DNA from: JBOFOR01 sp051654865
Lineage (GTDB): Bacteria > Bacillota > Clostridia > Peptostreptococcales > Peptostreptococcaceae
Direction: 5' to 3'
NCBI GenBank assembly: GCA_051654865.1
Contig: JBOFYV010000078.1
Location: forward strand, 1 to 38,917
Length of the DNA: 38,917 nt
Of this stretch, positions 16,754-24,925 are shown in pieces. The number at the start of each line of letters is the position of its first letter. Within the stretch, counting starts at the first letter, position 1. The translations under genes and the position numbers were made by a program. The notes under the pieces were generated by a model. The model was not told where the DNA came from and searched no databases. It saw only the letters and a list, made by a program, of their open reading frames with translations.

Positions 16754-17519
16754 CTTCGTCATCTCCTCCACCAGCAAATACAACAGTAGTTTCTTTTCTT
16801 CTTTCAAATGTTAATATAGCTAAAGCTAAACCTACAAATGATATCCCTAACATAGGTATATTTAAGTATGCAGCTAATACGAATCCTATGAATAAGTATG
16901 CAACATATTTCTTTATAGATAAGTACTTTAATAAAATTGCTATACCTAAAGCTGGTACTATTCCACCTGCAGTTTTTAATCCTCCCATTAACCACATAGG
17001 AACATTATCAACTATCATTTGTACTAAATCTGATCCAAAGTATAAACCTACTCCTACTGGTATTGCTCTTGATAAAGCCCATGGTATTAATCCTAATAAG
17101 TTCATTCTTTCAATCATTGCTATGTTACCTTCTTTAGCATACTTATCTGCCTTTTGTTGGAAGAAAGTATTTGAGAATCTTGCTAGTATATCTAATTGAG
17201 TTAATAGTAACGCTACAGGTATACCTAAGCTTATACCAAACTCTCCACCTTGTCCTGACATTATTGCAAATGCAGCACCTAATATTGCTCCACTTGTATA
17301 ATCTGGTATTACTGCTCCACCAAAGTTTCCAACTCCTAATGATAGAAGGTTTAATGTACCTCCTACAAAAAGACCTGTTGTCATATCTCCCATTAAAAAT
17401 CCTGCTATACCTCCTGCTACTGCTGGCTTAGCAAGACCAAAACATGTATTAAGACCATCATATTGTGCTATAACTGCAAATAGTGTTACAGCTATTATTT
17501 GCCATATTTCGATTTCCAT
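16746..17519 (-). CDS. PTS mannose-family EIIC component
   Basis: This 257-residue membrane permease is Gly-rich with about six or more hydrophobic segments. Family features are the LNTCFGLAKPAVAGGIAGFLMGD stretch (about 23-45), the LSLGVGNFGGAVIPDYTSGA motif (about 59-78) and the acidic tail GGGDDEDE. It follows EIIA after 11 bases and overlaps EIID by eight. Together with EIID it carries the substrate across the membrane. Substrate preference for uronate-amino sugar disaccharides is inferred from the operon. Confidence 0.92.
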   Translation of the reverse strand: MEIEIWQIIAVTLFAVIAQYDGLNTCFGLAKPAVAGGIAGFLMGDMTTGLFVGGTLNLLSLGVGNFGGAVIPDYTSGAILGAAFAIMSGQGGEFGISLGIPVALLLTQLDILARFSNTFFQQKADKYAKEGNIAMIERMNLLGLIPWALSRAIPVGVGLYFGSDLVQMIVDNVPMWLMGGLKTAGGIVPALGIAILLKYLSIKKYVAYLFIGFVLAAYLNIPMLGISFVGLALAILTFERRKETTVVFAGGGDDEDE

Positions 17520-17530
17520 TTTTTATCCCC

Positions 17531-17947
17531 CTATTCGTTAAGTTCTAATTCTTCCTTTTTTTGTATAACTCCTGGTACTATAGAATCTTTTGTAGAAGAT
17601 ACTATATTCTCTACAGCTTCATCTATATTATTACTTCTATTCATTATAGCTTCTATAACCATCGGTAAATTTACACCCGATATTACTCTCACACCTTCGT
17701 ATTGAGAAGATTTTATCATCGATTGGTTAAATGGAGTTCCTCCAAAAATGTCTGCTAAAATTAATAATTCTTGATCACCTTCTACAAGACGCTCAACCTT
17801 TTCTTCTAATTTTTTAGAAAATACTTCTATACCACTCTCATCTAAGATTATATGTTCTACTCCGTCTGCATCTCCTAAAATCATTTCTGCAGCACCTACT
17901 AGCCCTTTACTTAATTCACTGTGGCTAACTAATAAAATTTTATACAT
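17531..17947 (-). CDS. PTS mannose-family EIIA component
   Basis: This 138-residue cytoplasmic EIIA-Man fold protein has the phosphorylated His9 in LLVSHSEL and the GTPFNQS motif (about 70-76). It is the first gene of the operon EIIA-EIIC-EIID-EIIB-GH88-heparinase-like. It has an excellent ribosome binding site (AGGAGGTGA) and a perfect sigma-54 promoter 33 bases upstream of its start. It receives phosphate from HPr and passes it to EIIB. Confidence 0.93.
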   Translation of the reverse strand: MYKILLVSHSELSKGLVGAAEMILGDADGVEHIILDESGIEVFSKKLEEKVERLVEGDQELLILADIFGGTPFNQSMIKSSQYEGVRVISGVNLPMVIEAIMNRSNNIDEAVENIVSSTKDSIVPGVIQKKEELELNE

Positions 17948-17979
17948 TCTACGTCACCTCCTACACTATATTTATATAA

Positions 17980-17994
17980 GCAAGTACCGTGCCA
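17980..17994 (-). promoter_or_regulatory. Sigma-54 (-24/-12) promoter of the PTS/GH88 operon
   Basis: On the minus strand this is TGGCAC-GGTAC-TTGC, a perfect consensus. It starts 33 bases before the EIIA start, which leaves a short 5' leader of about 20 bases, and lies just past the 3' end of the activator gene. Confidence 0.95.
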
Positions 17995-18000
17995 ACTTTG

Positions 18001-18042
18001 TGTAATACCTTTTACATATTTATACGTGACTTAATTATGTCA
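18001..18042. promoter_or_regulatory. Candidate activator-binding inverted repeats upstream of EIIA
   Basis: TGTAA-N6-TTACA (18001-18016) and TGAC-N8-GTCA (18027-18042) lie directly upstream of the -24 element. The second one lies within the last codons of the activator gene. TGAC/GTCA half-sites recur at the other sigma-54 promoters. Binding is inferred. Confidence 0.35.
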
Positions 18043-20714
18043 TATATAATAACGATTTCCCCTAAAGGTAATGACACCCTATACTCTTTTAGCACTTCTT
18101 TAAATATTTCTTGTGACACCTTAAAGAATTCACTATGACACTCTATAAAATTCTCCTCATCAGGGTGTGACTTTATTTCATCTCTAAGAACTAAACGCTC
18201 TATCATAACACTTATATGAATAAATAAAACTAATTTTAAATCATTCGGAAACTTTATATTTAGCTCATATTCATACTTATAAACTATTTTTTCAACTTCT
18301 TCTATTACTTTATTTGGATTAAGTATTGTAAGTTGATTTAATATATTTTGTAATGAGAATAATTTTAATATATCTTTTCTTATATCAATAATACTTTTTT
18401 CTTTAACTACTCCACTAAGGGCTTTTTCTATTTTTTCATCTCCATCATTATTAATTAAATTATGCATTTCAATTACAGGTATATCATTTCTATCAATCGT
18501 TGATGTAGTTATTATAAGTTTAACATCATATTGTTTAAATATTTTATTTTCATCATCTTCACATCTTATAGAGTTATATTCTTGGCTTATAACTTCTATA
18601 TCTGCATCCCCTACACATTTTGTCATTATTTCTTTTAGTTTTTCTGCCGTTCCTATTCCAGAAATACACGACACTATTATTGCTTTCTTTTTGTTTTCAG
18701 ATTTATAGTATTTGTACTCTGTTTTGTTATTTTTAGAAGCTTCAATTACTATACTTTCAATATCTTGCTTATTTATTATTTTATTTGCTACATCTAAAGC
18801 TAACTGTGTTGATATATTGTTAATTATAGCTAAATCACCTTTTACTACACTTTTTAATTCCTTATATATATCTTTTAAAGATCCCATATCAACTAAAATT
18901 ATTGTTCCTTTTTTAGTATCAACATTTTGAAGATATTCTTTTATGTTTTTTACAACAGTAGAAACAGGAGTTTCCATAGGCATATCAAAAGATTCAAATA
19001 CAAAACTTTCAAACATCGTATTAGCAACCGATGCTATACTACTTGCGGTTGAAAATCCATGAGCTACTATTATCGCATTACTTCTTTTAGTTTCATTTAA
19101 GCAGAAGCTATTTATGTACAGTGGTATATACAACCTTAATATACTTTTATTTTCATAATCTAAATTTTCTTCTATTATAGAAGCAATTTTACTTCCTACT
19201 ATATAACTTTGAGGAATTTTATTTTTAAGAATTTCATCACACTTTTTATATTCATTTTGTGTCATATATTCATTATTCTTTATATCTTTTAGAATCATTA
19301 CTGAAGCTGATATCAATTTAGTCGTACTTCCGTTATATTTTATGCCATAACTTTTCCTTATATATTGTAATGCATTTTCAACTATTCTCTCTACGAATTC
19401 ATATGTAATTATATCTGATTGAATTTTATTCTTATTAAAAGCTATATCATTTAATATTTTGTTCATATTCGATGTTATTACTTTTTTAAACTTTTCATCA
19501 TCTATTTCACCTTTATTGACTAAATTAATGTCCTCATAAATACTTTTTAACGCTTCTCTTATTGTTGGATTTTCATCTATACTTTGCATAATTACTTTTT
19601 TATATTTTTCTTCTTTTCTTATTATTTGCAAGTTTTCATGACATACATTTTTCTCTACTTTAATTTTATTTCTAAAGTTATTTGATATATCATCTGTATT
19701 TATATGAAGCATGTTTTCATCTAAGTTGTGTCTATATGCATTAGCACAACTGCTAACTATTATATTTTTTAATAATCCTATATTTCCTTTACCTTTTATT
19801 GATAGCAAAGCATTAACTACATTTTTATTTATAATTAAATCTTTTCCTACTTTATTGGCTTCTCTTAAATAAAAACTATATATTAAGTTTAGCCTCTCTG
19901 ACATAGTTCTTTTTTCTAAACTTGGTATATCTACAAATACAGGTATCCTTCTTCTAAATGTATCTAATAATACTTCCTCTAAATTTTCAGTTGTTGCAAA
20001 TATAAACCTTACCTTTGCACTTCTCCATTTGTCTGTTTCTCCCATTCTTCTAAACTTCCCTTGATCCAAAAACAAGAAAAGCTTTTCTTGACCTTCATTA
20101 CCTAACCTATGAACTTCATCTAAAAATAAATATCCTCCATTAGCTGCTTCTATAAGTCCTGGTGTATCTTTATCTGCACCTGTAAATGCTCCTTTTTTAT
20201 ATCCAAATAAGTTAGCAGATAATAATTCTGGATTGTTTGCATAGTCTGCACAGTTAAAAGTTACTAACGGTGCTTTTTCATCAATACACCCCTTATATAT
20301 TGCATATTTATGTATTAATGATGCTATATAACTTTTACCAACCCCACTTTCACCAGTCAAAGTTATTGGCAATCCATTTCCAGGATATATAGCTGCAGCT
20401 TTACATTGATCCACTTGATCTTTTAAACTTCCATCTGCACCTATAAGTTCACTAAATGGATCAATTTCACTTTCTTCTTCTTGTGTGATTTCGGTATTAT
20501 TTATTATTTCAGTATCCCAAAAATATACAGGTCTTGTGTTTGTTTTTATAGCAATTCCTGATTTACACAAATCATTTAAATAGTGACTTACTACATTCCT
20601 TTGTAATCCAAGGTCTTCTGCTATTTCATTCGCTATAACACCAGAACCATTTTCTTTTAATTTTATCTCGGTATAATATTTTAATTTAGCCCTAATCTTT
20701 TCTCTGTTTGTCAT
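18012..20714 (-). CDS. LevR/ManR-type sigma-54-dependent PTS-controlled activator
   Basis: This 900-residue transcription activator has, in order: an N-terminal winged HTH (about 1-68, with IANEIAEDLGLQRNVVSHYL); an AAA+ ATPase (about 85-330) with Walker A GESGVGKS (121-128), the sigma-54-contacting GAFTGA loop (175-180) and Walker B YLFLDE (195-200); a first PRD (about 430-540); an EIIA-Man-like domain (about 555-680, with IIVAHGFSTASS); an EIIB-like domain (about 690-770, KAIIVSCISGIGTAEKL with a Cys); and a second PRD (about 790-900, with LVLFIHISVMIERL). This is the complete LevR layout. Its activity should be set by HPr and by EIIB of the cognate PTS through PRD phosphorylation. It sits between the PL8 lyase and the PTS operon, and four sigma-54 promoters surround it, so it almost certainly runs this regulon. 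Confidence 0.95.
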   Translation of the reverse strand: MTNREKIRAKLKYYTEIKLKENGSGVIANEIAEDLGLQRNVVSHYLNDLCKSGIAIKTNTRPVYFWDTEIINNTEITQEEESEIDPFSELIGADGSLKDQVDQCKAAAIYPGNGLPITLTGESGVGKSYIASLIHKYAIYKGCIDEKAPLVTFNCADYANNPELLSANLFGYKKGAFTGADKDTPGLIEAANGGYLFLDEVHRLGNEGQEKLFLFLDQGKFRRMGETDKWRSAKVRFIFATTENLEEVLLDTFRRRIPVFVDIPSLEKRTMSERLNLIYSFYLREANKVGKDLIINKNVVNALLSIKGKGNIGLLKNIIVSSCANAYRHNLDENMLHINTDDISNNFRNKIKVEKNVCHENLQIIRKEEKYKKVIMQSIDENPTIREALKSIYEDINLVNKGEIDDEKFKKVITSNMNKILNDIAFNKNKIQSDIITYEFVERIVENALQYIRKSYGIKYNGSTTKLISASVMILKDIKNNEYMTQNEYKKCDEILKNKIPQSYIVGSKIASIIEENLDYENKSILRLYIPLYINSFCLNETKRSNAIIVAHGFSTASSIASVANTMFESFVFESFDMPMETPVSTVVKNIKEYLQNVDTKKGTIILVDMGSLKDIYKELKSVVKGDLAIINNISTQLALDVANKIINKQDIESIVIEASKNNKTEYKYYKSENKKKAIIVSCISGIGTAEKLKEIMTKCVGDADIEVISQEYNSIRCEDDENKIFKQYDVKLIITTSTIDRNDIPVIEMHNLINNDGDEKIEKALSGVVKEKSIIDIRKDILKLFSLQNILNQLTILNPNKVIEEVEKIVYKYEYELNIKFPNDLKLVLFIHISVMIERLVLRDEIKSHPDEENFIECHSEFFKVSQEIFKEVLKEYRVSLPLGEIVIIYDIIKSRINM

Positions 20715-20754
20715 TTTAGTCCCTCTTTTGTTGTCTTTTGTATTTTTTTCATCT

Positions 20755-20763
20755 ATTATACCA
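20755..20763 (-). promoter_or_regulatory. Extended -10 promoter of the LevR-type regulator
   Basis: On the minus strand, TGG-TATAAT forms an extended -10 element 40 bases before the start codon; the -35 region is weak. The regulator therefore appears to use the housekeeping sigma factor, not sigma-54. This is expected for the activator itself. Confidence 0.6.
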
Positions 20764-20779
20764 TATTTTGTATATAAGT

Positions 20780-20806
20780 AAAAAAAAAGTCTGCAAAGCA
20801 GACTTT
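20780..20806 (-). terminator. Terminator of the PL8 lyase gene
   Basis: The stem AAAGTCTGC/GCAGACTTT (20786-20794 with 20798-20806) has a three-base loop. A run of T follows on the minus strand. It separates the lyase transcript from the regulator gene. Confidence 0.9.
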
Positions 20807-20883
20807 CTTTTTAGTAACGTACCAAGTCATTTTAGCCACTTTTAGGCTATATGGAATTTGAGCGATATGAACGAACTGAATTT

Positions 20884-23800
20884 TTATTTAATTATTAGGT
20901 TTTTACTTAATTCTGATTTTGTTCCATCTTTGCTAACCGCAACTACGTTAACTATATACTCTTCTTCTTCTTTTAAGGTTACTTTTATTTTTTCATTATT
21001 TACACTTTTTATAAGTTTACCATCTACATATACTTCATAATTTTTAGCGTCTTTTCCATTTGGATTTTCCCAAGTTATTGTGTATTTATCAGCTTTCTTA
21101 CTTTCTAACTTTAAGTTAGTAGGAGATTTTAATTCTTTTATTTCTTTAGTTTTAAACTCTATATTTATACTAGAACCTTTTGCATCTTTTGTATTTACTT
21201 CTAATATTACCTTTTCTCCAATTTCTTTTATTGTCACTCTTTCATCTTTAGATATTACATCTTCAACTTTTTTATCTAGTACAACTTGTATAACATCATT
21301 TTTCATAGTTGGATCAGATATGGATACCTTCATTTTTCCATTCTCTTCTTTTACCATTATAGAAGATTTTTTATCTGCACTTATAAAGTCTATACTTTGA
21401 TTATCTTCCCATAAGTTAGCAGCTGTAATTTTCAATTTATTTTCTCTTACTGCTTGTACGGTATCTGTATTTGATAATATTTCTATATTTGGATTTTCAT
21501 TATAGTATTTAACTTCTTTTGCAGACTTGTTAGGAAGTAGTACATATGAGTATGCATCAGAATTTGGATTAACTCCATGATCCATCCATATAGTTAAATA
21601 ATTATTTTCTTCTACTTTATCTGCTTGAGCCCCATTTATATCTTTCCAACTACCAGTTCTATGTTCTCTTAGTATATTTACATTAGCCTTTTCAGGGAAG
21701 TAATACCCTATATCTGTATTTTCTTTATTACCTTTTATATGAGCCCAACTAGCTTGTTCTTTAGCATTACTATCCCCTATATTGCTTATTTCAGTATTTC
21801 CATCTACTGTAAATACTTCATTTCCAGCCTCTGATAGTCTTCTATTTTCAACTATCGTTTCTATATTTCTATCTTTAGTACTTGATATGCCTGAACCTAA
21901 TGCTACTATTTCATCATCAAAAGTAAACCATGACTTTTTTGCTTGTAAATCCATCTCATAGCCTTTATCTTTAGACTTATCTAAGTACATACCTGTCGCA
22001 CCATATTTACCATCTATTGTACTTCCTCCAACCCAAGATTGGCTACCTCTAACATTTTGTCCACCTGCACCATCTTTAAGTCTTAGTGTATCTACTGTTG
22101 TTCCAGGTAATCTATATGGATCAACTGTTGGCCAGAATCCTTTTGAATATTGTTCAACATCACCATTATATAAATAAGTCATACCATCAGCTGTATGGAA
22201 AGCTTTTAAGTTTTCCTTATTCATATTTCCTTCATGCATATATGTTCTTGAAGAATACATACTTGTACCAAATACGAACCCTTCACTTCTATGAACCATC
22301 CTATCCATATTTGCAAAGTTATAATGACCTATTAATTCTCCTCTTGATTGAACGCTTTCATCATTTACAATCTTAGTCGCTAATGCTTTAAACTCTAAAT
22401 CAGTAGTTGTTTGTAATATATTTTTAGCATCATTTTCCGTTATCCAATACTTTACCATACTTTTTAGTTCATAAGCTTTTTCTTCTGTAGCTGCTGGAAT
22501 ATAGTATTTTACTATACTCTTCATAACACCTTCACCGTTATTTATATCTTGTCCAGTAGCTCTAGATATACTTCTTCCATTTACCATATCCATCATTAAC
22601 CCTTTATACATTAATGGTTCGAAAGAGTTTTCTATAACATCATATATCATCTTTACTTTATCCTCTGGAAGTGACCACTCTGTTCCTTCTAGTATATAAT
22701 TTAATCTACCTATACCAGATAAAAGTATTGCTCCATATGTTCCAGTGTATGGCAATGCTCCATGTTGGATTATAGAACCATCAGTATAGAATCCATCTCC
22801 ACTAGTCACATATTTTAGCTCTGGTAATATATCTATACTTGCTTCCTGCATTTTTTCACTATTCTTATTTAATATACTTTTGTATATCATTACTTGACAC
22901 ATATCTAATCTATTTGCTCCCGTGGTTTGAGTAACAATAACACCTGGCTTAGTAGTATTGCCTTGCCATTGATCTCTAGCATTCGCTACATAGAATGATA
23001 TTGTATCTACATATTCATTTACTTTCAGTGGTGTCATATAATCTTTAGCTAATATCATAATCTCAGTTATCTTTTGAGGAGCACCTATTTGCCAATCCCA
23101 CCAGTTATTGTAGTAACTTTTATTATACCTATTTTCCATCATCCAATCTAATCCATAGATAACATCTTTTATAAGTTCTGAGTTACCGTTTACTTCAGAC
23201 CCAACTAAATGATATGCCTTCGCCATTTCTAATAATCTTTCAAAACTTTTTGTTATATGGTTAGAGTTTGAAGTATCACTTAAATCTTCCCATAGGTAGT
23301 TTTTATTAGCATCCTTATTCATTGTTTCCCAATAGCCAACCGCTTTATCTACTATAGTTTTTACCGAGCTCATATCTTCTTCATTTACTACTGATAATAA
23401 ATGATTTGGAACTAATGATTTTTCTACCTTTTGAGCTAAACTATCATATATATCTTCTGTATAATTGTTTACTGTTAAATCAAAGTTTCCTACTTCTACT
23501 CCAGTACTATTTATAGCTACTACACGAGTATTACCTACGCCCTTACTCATTACTATTCCATCTTTTATAGTCGCTATGTTTTCATCTTCTACCTTTAGTG
23601 TATACTCTTCATTTGCATAGCTCGGATAAACCTTCGTCTTTACTATGTAGTTTTTTCCGTTATCTATATTTATATTATTTTCTTCAAATTCAACCTTATT
23701 TATTTTTATATCATTGCTAACTGTTATATTACAGCTAGCCTTTATATTTTCAAAGTTTTTAAGTGTCGCTGTTATAGTAGCAGTTCCTTCATTTATACCT

Positions 23801-24645
23801 TTAAACTCACCATTGTTTATTTCCACTACATTGGTATCACTACTTGACCACACAATCTCTTCGTTATTTGCTTGTATTGGTTGTATTTCATAATTTAATT
23901 TACCTGTTGAATTCGGAGTTATTTCTATATTTTCTTGTGATAATGTTATTCCTGTAGGTTCTGCTTCTACTTCATCTATTTTAAAGTTGTCTACTATTAC
24001 AGAACCACTTACACCAGAGTCTAATCCTGTATCAAATACAAGTACCATCTTTAACTTTATTGCATTTGGTTCTGCTTTTATTGATGTTTTGTATTCTTTC
24101 CAATCTGTAGTTCCTGATACTTTGTCTATATCCATTCTTTTTAAAACATTATTCTGACTATCTATTTGTTCTATTCTAATTGCTACACCTTTATGAGATG
24201 TATTACTACAGTTAGTCTGTAAATTATTTGTTTTCATCCAAGTACTTATATTATATTCTTTTCCTGGTGCTATACTTGTTTCTGTTTGGAAAAATCCTGT
24301 TGATTGGTCTAAGTTTATTTTTACAGCATTTATACCACTCTTAACATCATCTGTTACTATTTCTCCGAGCATATCTTTTTTAGAACTAGAATGCTTTCTT
24401 ATATCCCACTTCTCTGGCTTTATGCCCTCTTTCCAAAATGATGCAAATGTATCATTTATAGTGTGTAATTTTTCAAAATCTCCATTTATATCTAATAGTT
24501 TAAATTCGCTTATATCTAAATTTTGTAAAACGTTATCTTCACTTTTAGGTTCATTAGCACTTATTGGTACTACGGTCATTATATTATTTAATAAAATTAC
24601 AGTTGCTATGCTTGTGCAGATACTTCTTCTTTTTGCTTTACTCAT
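20884..24645 (-). CDS. Secreted PL8 polysaccharide lyase (hyaluronate lyase-like)
   Basis: This 1253-residue secreted enzyme should cut hyaluronan or chondroitin by beta-elimination. Layout: signal peptide (1 to about 30, ending VVPISA); a carbohydrate-binding-like beta-sandwich (about 50-228); two Ig-like domains (about 232-310, 315-395); the alpha/alpha lyase domain (about 400-740) with YYNNWWDWQIG (511-521) and catalytic Asn578, His628 and Tyr637, at the same spacing as in streptococcal hyaluronate lyase (TGANRLDM; DGSIIQHGALPYTGTYG); PL8 beta domains (about 760-1140); and a C-terminal FN3 domain (about 1165-1253). No LPXTG anchor is seen. The frame is open 22 codons further upstream, but GGGAGG at 24655-24660 and the sigma-54 promoter at 24686-24700 fix the start at 24645. 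Hyaluronan is favoured since no sulfatase gene is nearby. Confidence 0.93.
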   Translation of the reverse strand: MSKAKRRSICTSIATVILLNNIMTVVPISANEPKSEDNVLQNLDISEFKLLDINGDFEKLHTINDTFASFWKEGIKPEKWDIRKHSSSKKDMLGEIVTDDVKSGINAVKINLDQSTGFFQTETSIAPGKEYNISTWMKTNNLQTNCSNTSHKGVAIRIEQIDSQNNVLKRMDIDKVSGTTDWKEYKTSIKAEPNAIKLKMVLVFDTGLDSGVSGSVIVDNFKIDEVEAEPTGITLSQENIEITPNSTGKLNYEIQPIQANNEEIVWSSSDTNVVEINNGEFKGINEGTATITATLKNFENIKASCNITVSNDIKINKVEFEENNINIDNGKNYIVKTKVYPSYANEEYTLKVEDENIATIKDGIVMSKGVGNTRVVAINSTGVEVGNFDLTVNNYTEDIYDSLAQKVEKSLVPNHLLSVVNEEDMSSVKTIVDKAVGYWETMNKDANKNYLWEDLSDTSNSNHITKSFERLLEMAKAYHLVGSEVNGNSELIKDVIYGLDWMMENRYNKSYYNNWWDWQIGAPQKITEIMILAKDYMTPLKVNEYVDTISFYVANARDQWQGNTTKPGVIVTQTTGANRLDMCQVMIYKSILNKNSEKMQEASIDILPELKYVTSGDGFYTDGSIIQHGALPYTGTYGAILLSGIGRLNYILEGTEWSLPEDKVKMIYDVIENSFEPLMYKGLMMDMVNGRSISRATGQDINNGEGVMKSIVKYYIPAATEEKAYELKSMVKYWITENDAKNILQTTTDLEFKALATKIVNDESVQSRGELIGHYNFANMDRMVHRSEGFVFGTSMYSSRTYMHEGNMNKENLKAFHTADGMTYLYNGDVEQYSKGFWPTVDPYRLPGTTVDTLRLKDGAGGQNVRGSQSWVGGSTIDGKYGATGMYLDKSKDKGYEMDLQAKKSWFTFDDEIVALGSGISSTKDRNIETIVENRRLSEAGNEVFTVDGNTEISNIGDSNAKEQASWAHIKGNKENTDIGYYFPEKANVNILREHRTGSWKDINGAQADKVEENNYLTIWMDHGVNPNSDAYSYVLLPNKSAKEVKYYNENPNIEILSNTDTVQAVRENKLKITAANLWEDNQSIDFISADKKSSIMVKEENGKMKVSISDPTMKNDVIQVVLDKKVEDVISKDERVTIKEIGEKVILEVNTKDAKGSSINIEFKTKEIKELKSPTNLKLESKKADKYTITWENPNGKDAKNYEVYVDGKLIKSVNNEKIKVTLKEEEEYIVNVVAVSKDGTKSELSKNLIIK

Positions 24646-24654
24646 ATTTCGCTG

Positions 24655-24660
24655 CCTCCC
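24655..24660 (-). promoter_or_regulatory. Ribosome binding site that sets the PL8 lyase start
   Basis: GGGAGG lies nine bases before the ATG at 24645. The next upstream in-frame ATG, at 24711, lies before the predicted transcription start and so cannot be used from this promoter. Confidence 0.88.
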
Positions 24661-24685
24661 AAATTTAATATATGTATTTTTATAA

Positions 24686-24700
24686 GCAAATTTTGTACCA
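24686..24700 (-). promoter_or_regulatory. Sigma-54 (-24/-12) promoter of the PL8 lyase gene
   Basis: The minus strand reads TGGTAC-AAAAT-TTGC, matching the consensus with C to T at one variable position. The predicted transcription start is near 24675, about 30 bases before the corrected start codon. Confidence 0.88.
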
Positions 24701-24801
24701 CTTTTATTCATAATTACTTTTTTGTTTATTTTAAATCAAATAATAAGTATTTACCTGCGGTTCAAACACTCAGTATCATAAAAACGTTTTTTTAAAATAT
24801 G

Positions 24802-24855
24802 TGACACTATATAATTCTCTTTTAAATATGCCTTAAATAATATTATCTAGTGTCA
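24802..24855. promoter_or_regulatory. Inverted repeat between divergent PL8 and GH35 promoters
   Basis: TGACACTA (24802-24809) and its exact complement TAGTGTCA (24848-24855) are 38 bases apart within the 165-base stretch between the two sigma-54 promoters. One arm lies about 100 bases upstream of the PL8 -24 element, a classic enhancer distance. The other ends ten bases before the GH35 -24 element. I propose shared binding sites for the LevR-type activator. Confidence 0.5.
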
Positions 24856-24865
24856 TAGTTTTTTT

Positions 24866-24880
24866 TGGCACGATATTTGC
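24866..24880 (+). promoter_or_regulatory. Sigma-54 (-24/-12) promoter of the GH35 gene
   Basis: TGGCAC-GATAT-TTGC is a perfect consensus on the plus strand, 45 bases before the GH35 ATG. It ties the beta-galactosidase to the same activator as the GAG genes. Confidence 0.95.
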
Positions 24881-24925
24881 TTGTTTTAATATTATATATC
24901 TATAGTCACTAGGAGGATTTACATT

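Noticed and set aside
16804..16995. Small minus-strand frame inside EIIC
   Set aside because: Out-of-frame shadow of EIIC with no ribosome binding site.
20858..22376. Open frames on the plus strand opposite the PL8 lyase
   Set aside because: They lack ribosome binding sites and known domains and mirror the codons of the lyase; they are shadows of a real gene.
24777..24794. Possible cre site around AAAAACGTTTTTTT between PL8 and GH35
   Set aside because: Only about 11 of 14 positions fit and the 3' CA is missing; in A/T-rich DNA this is expected by chance.
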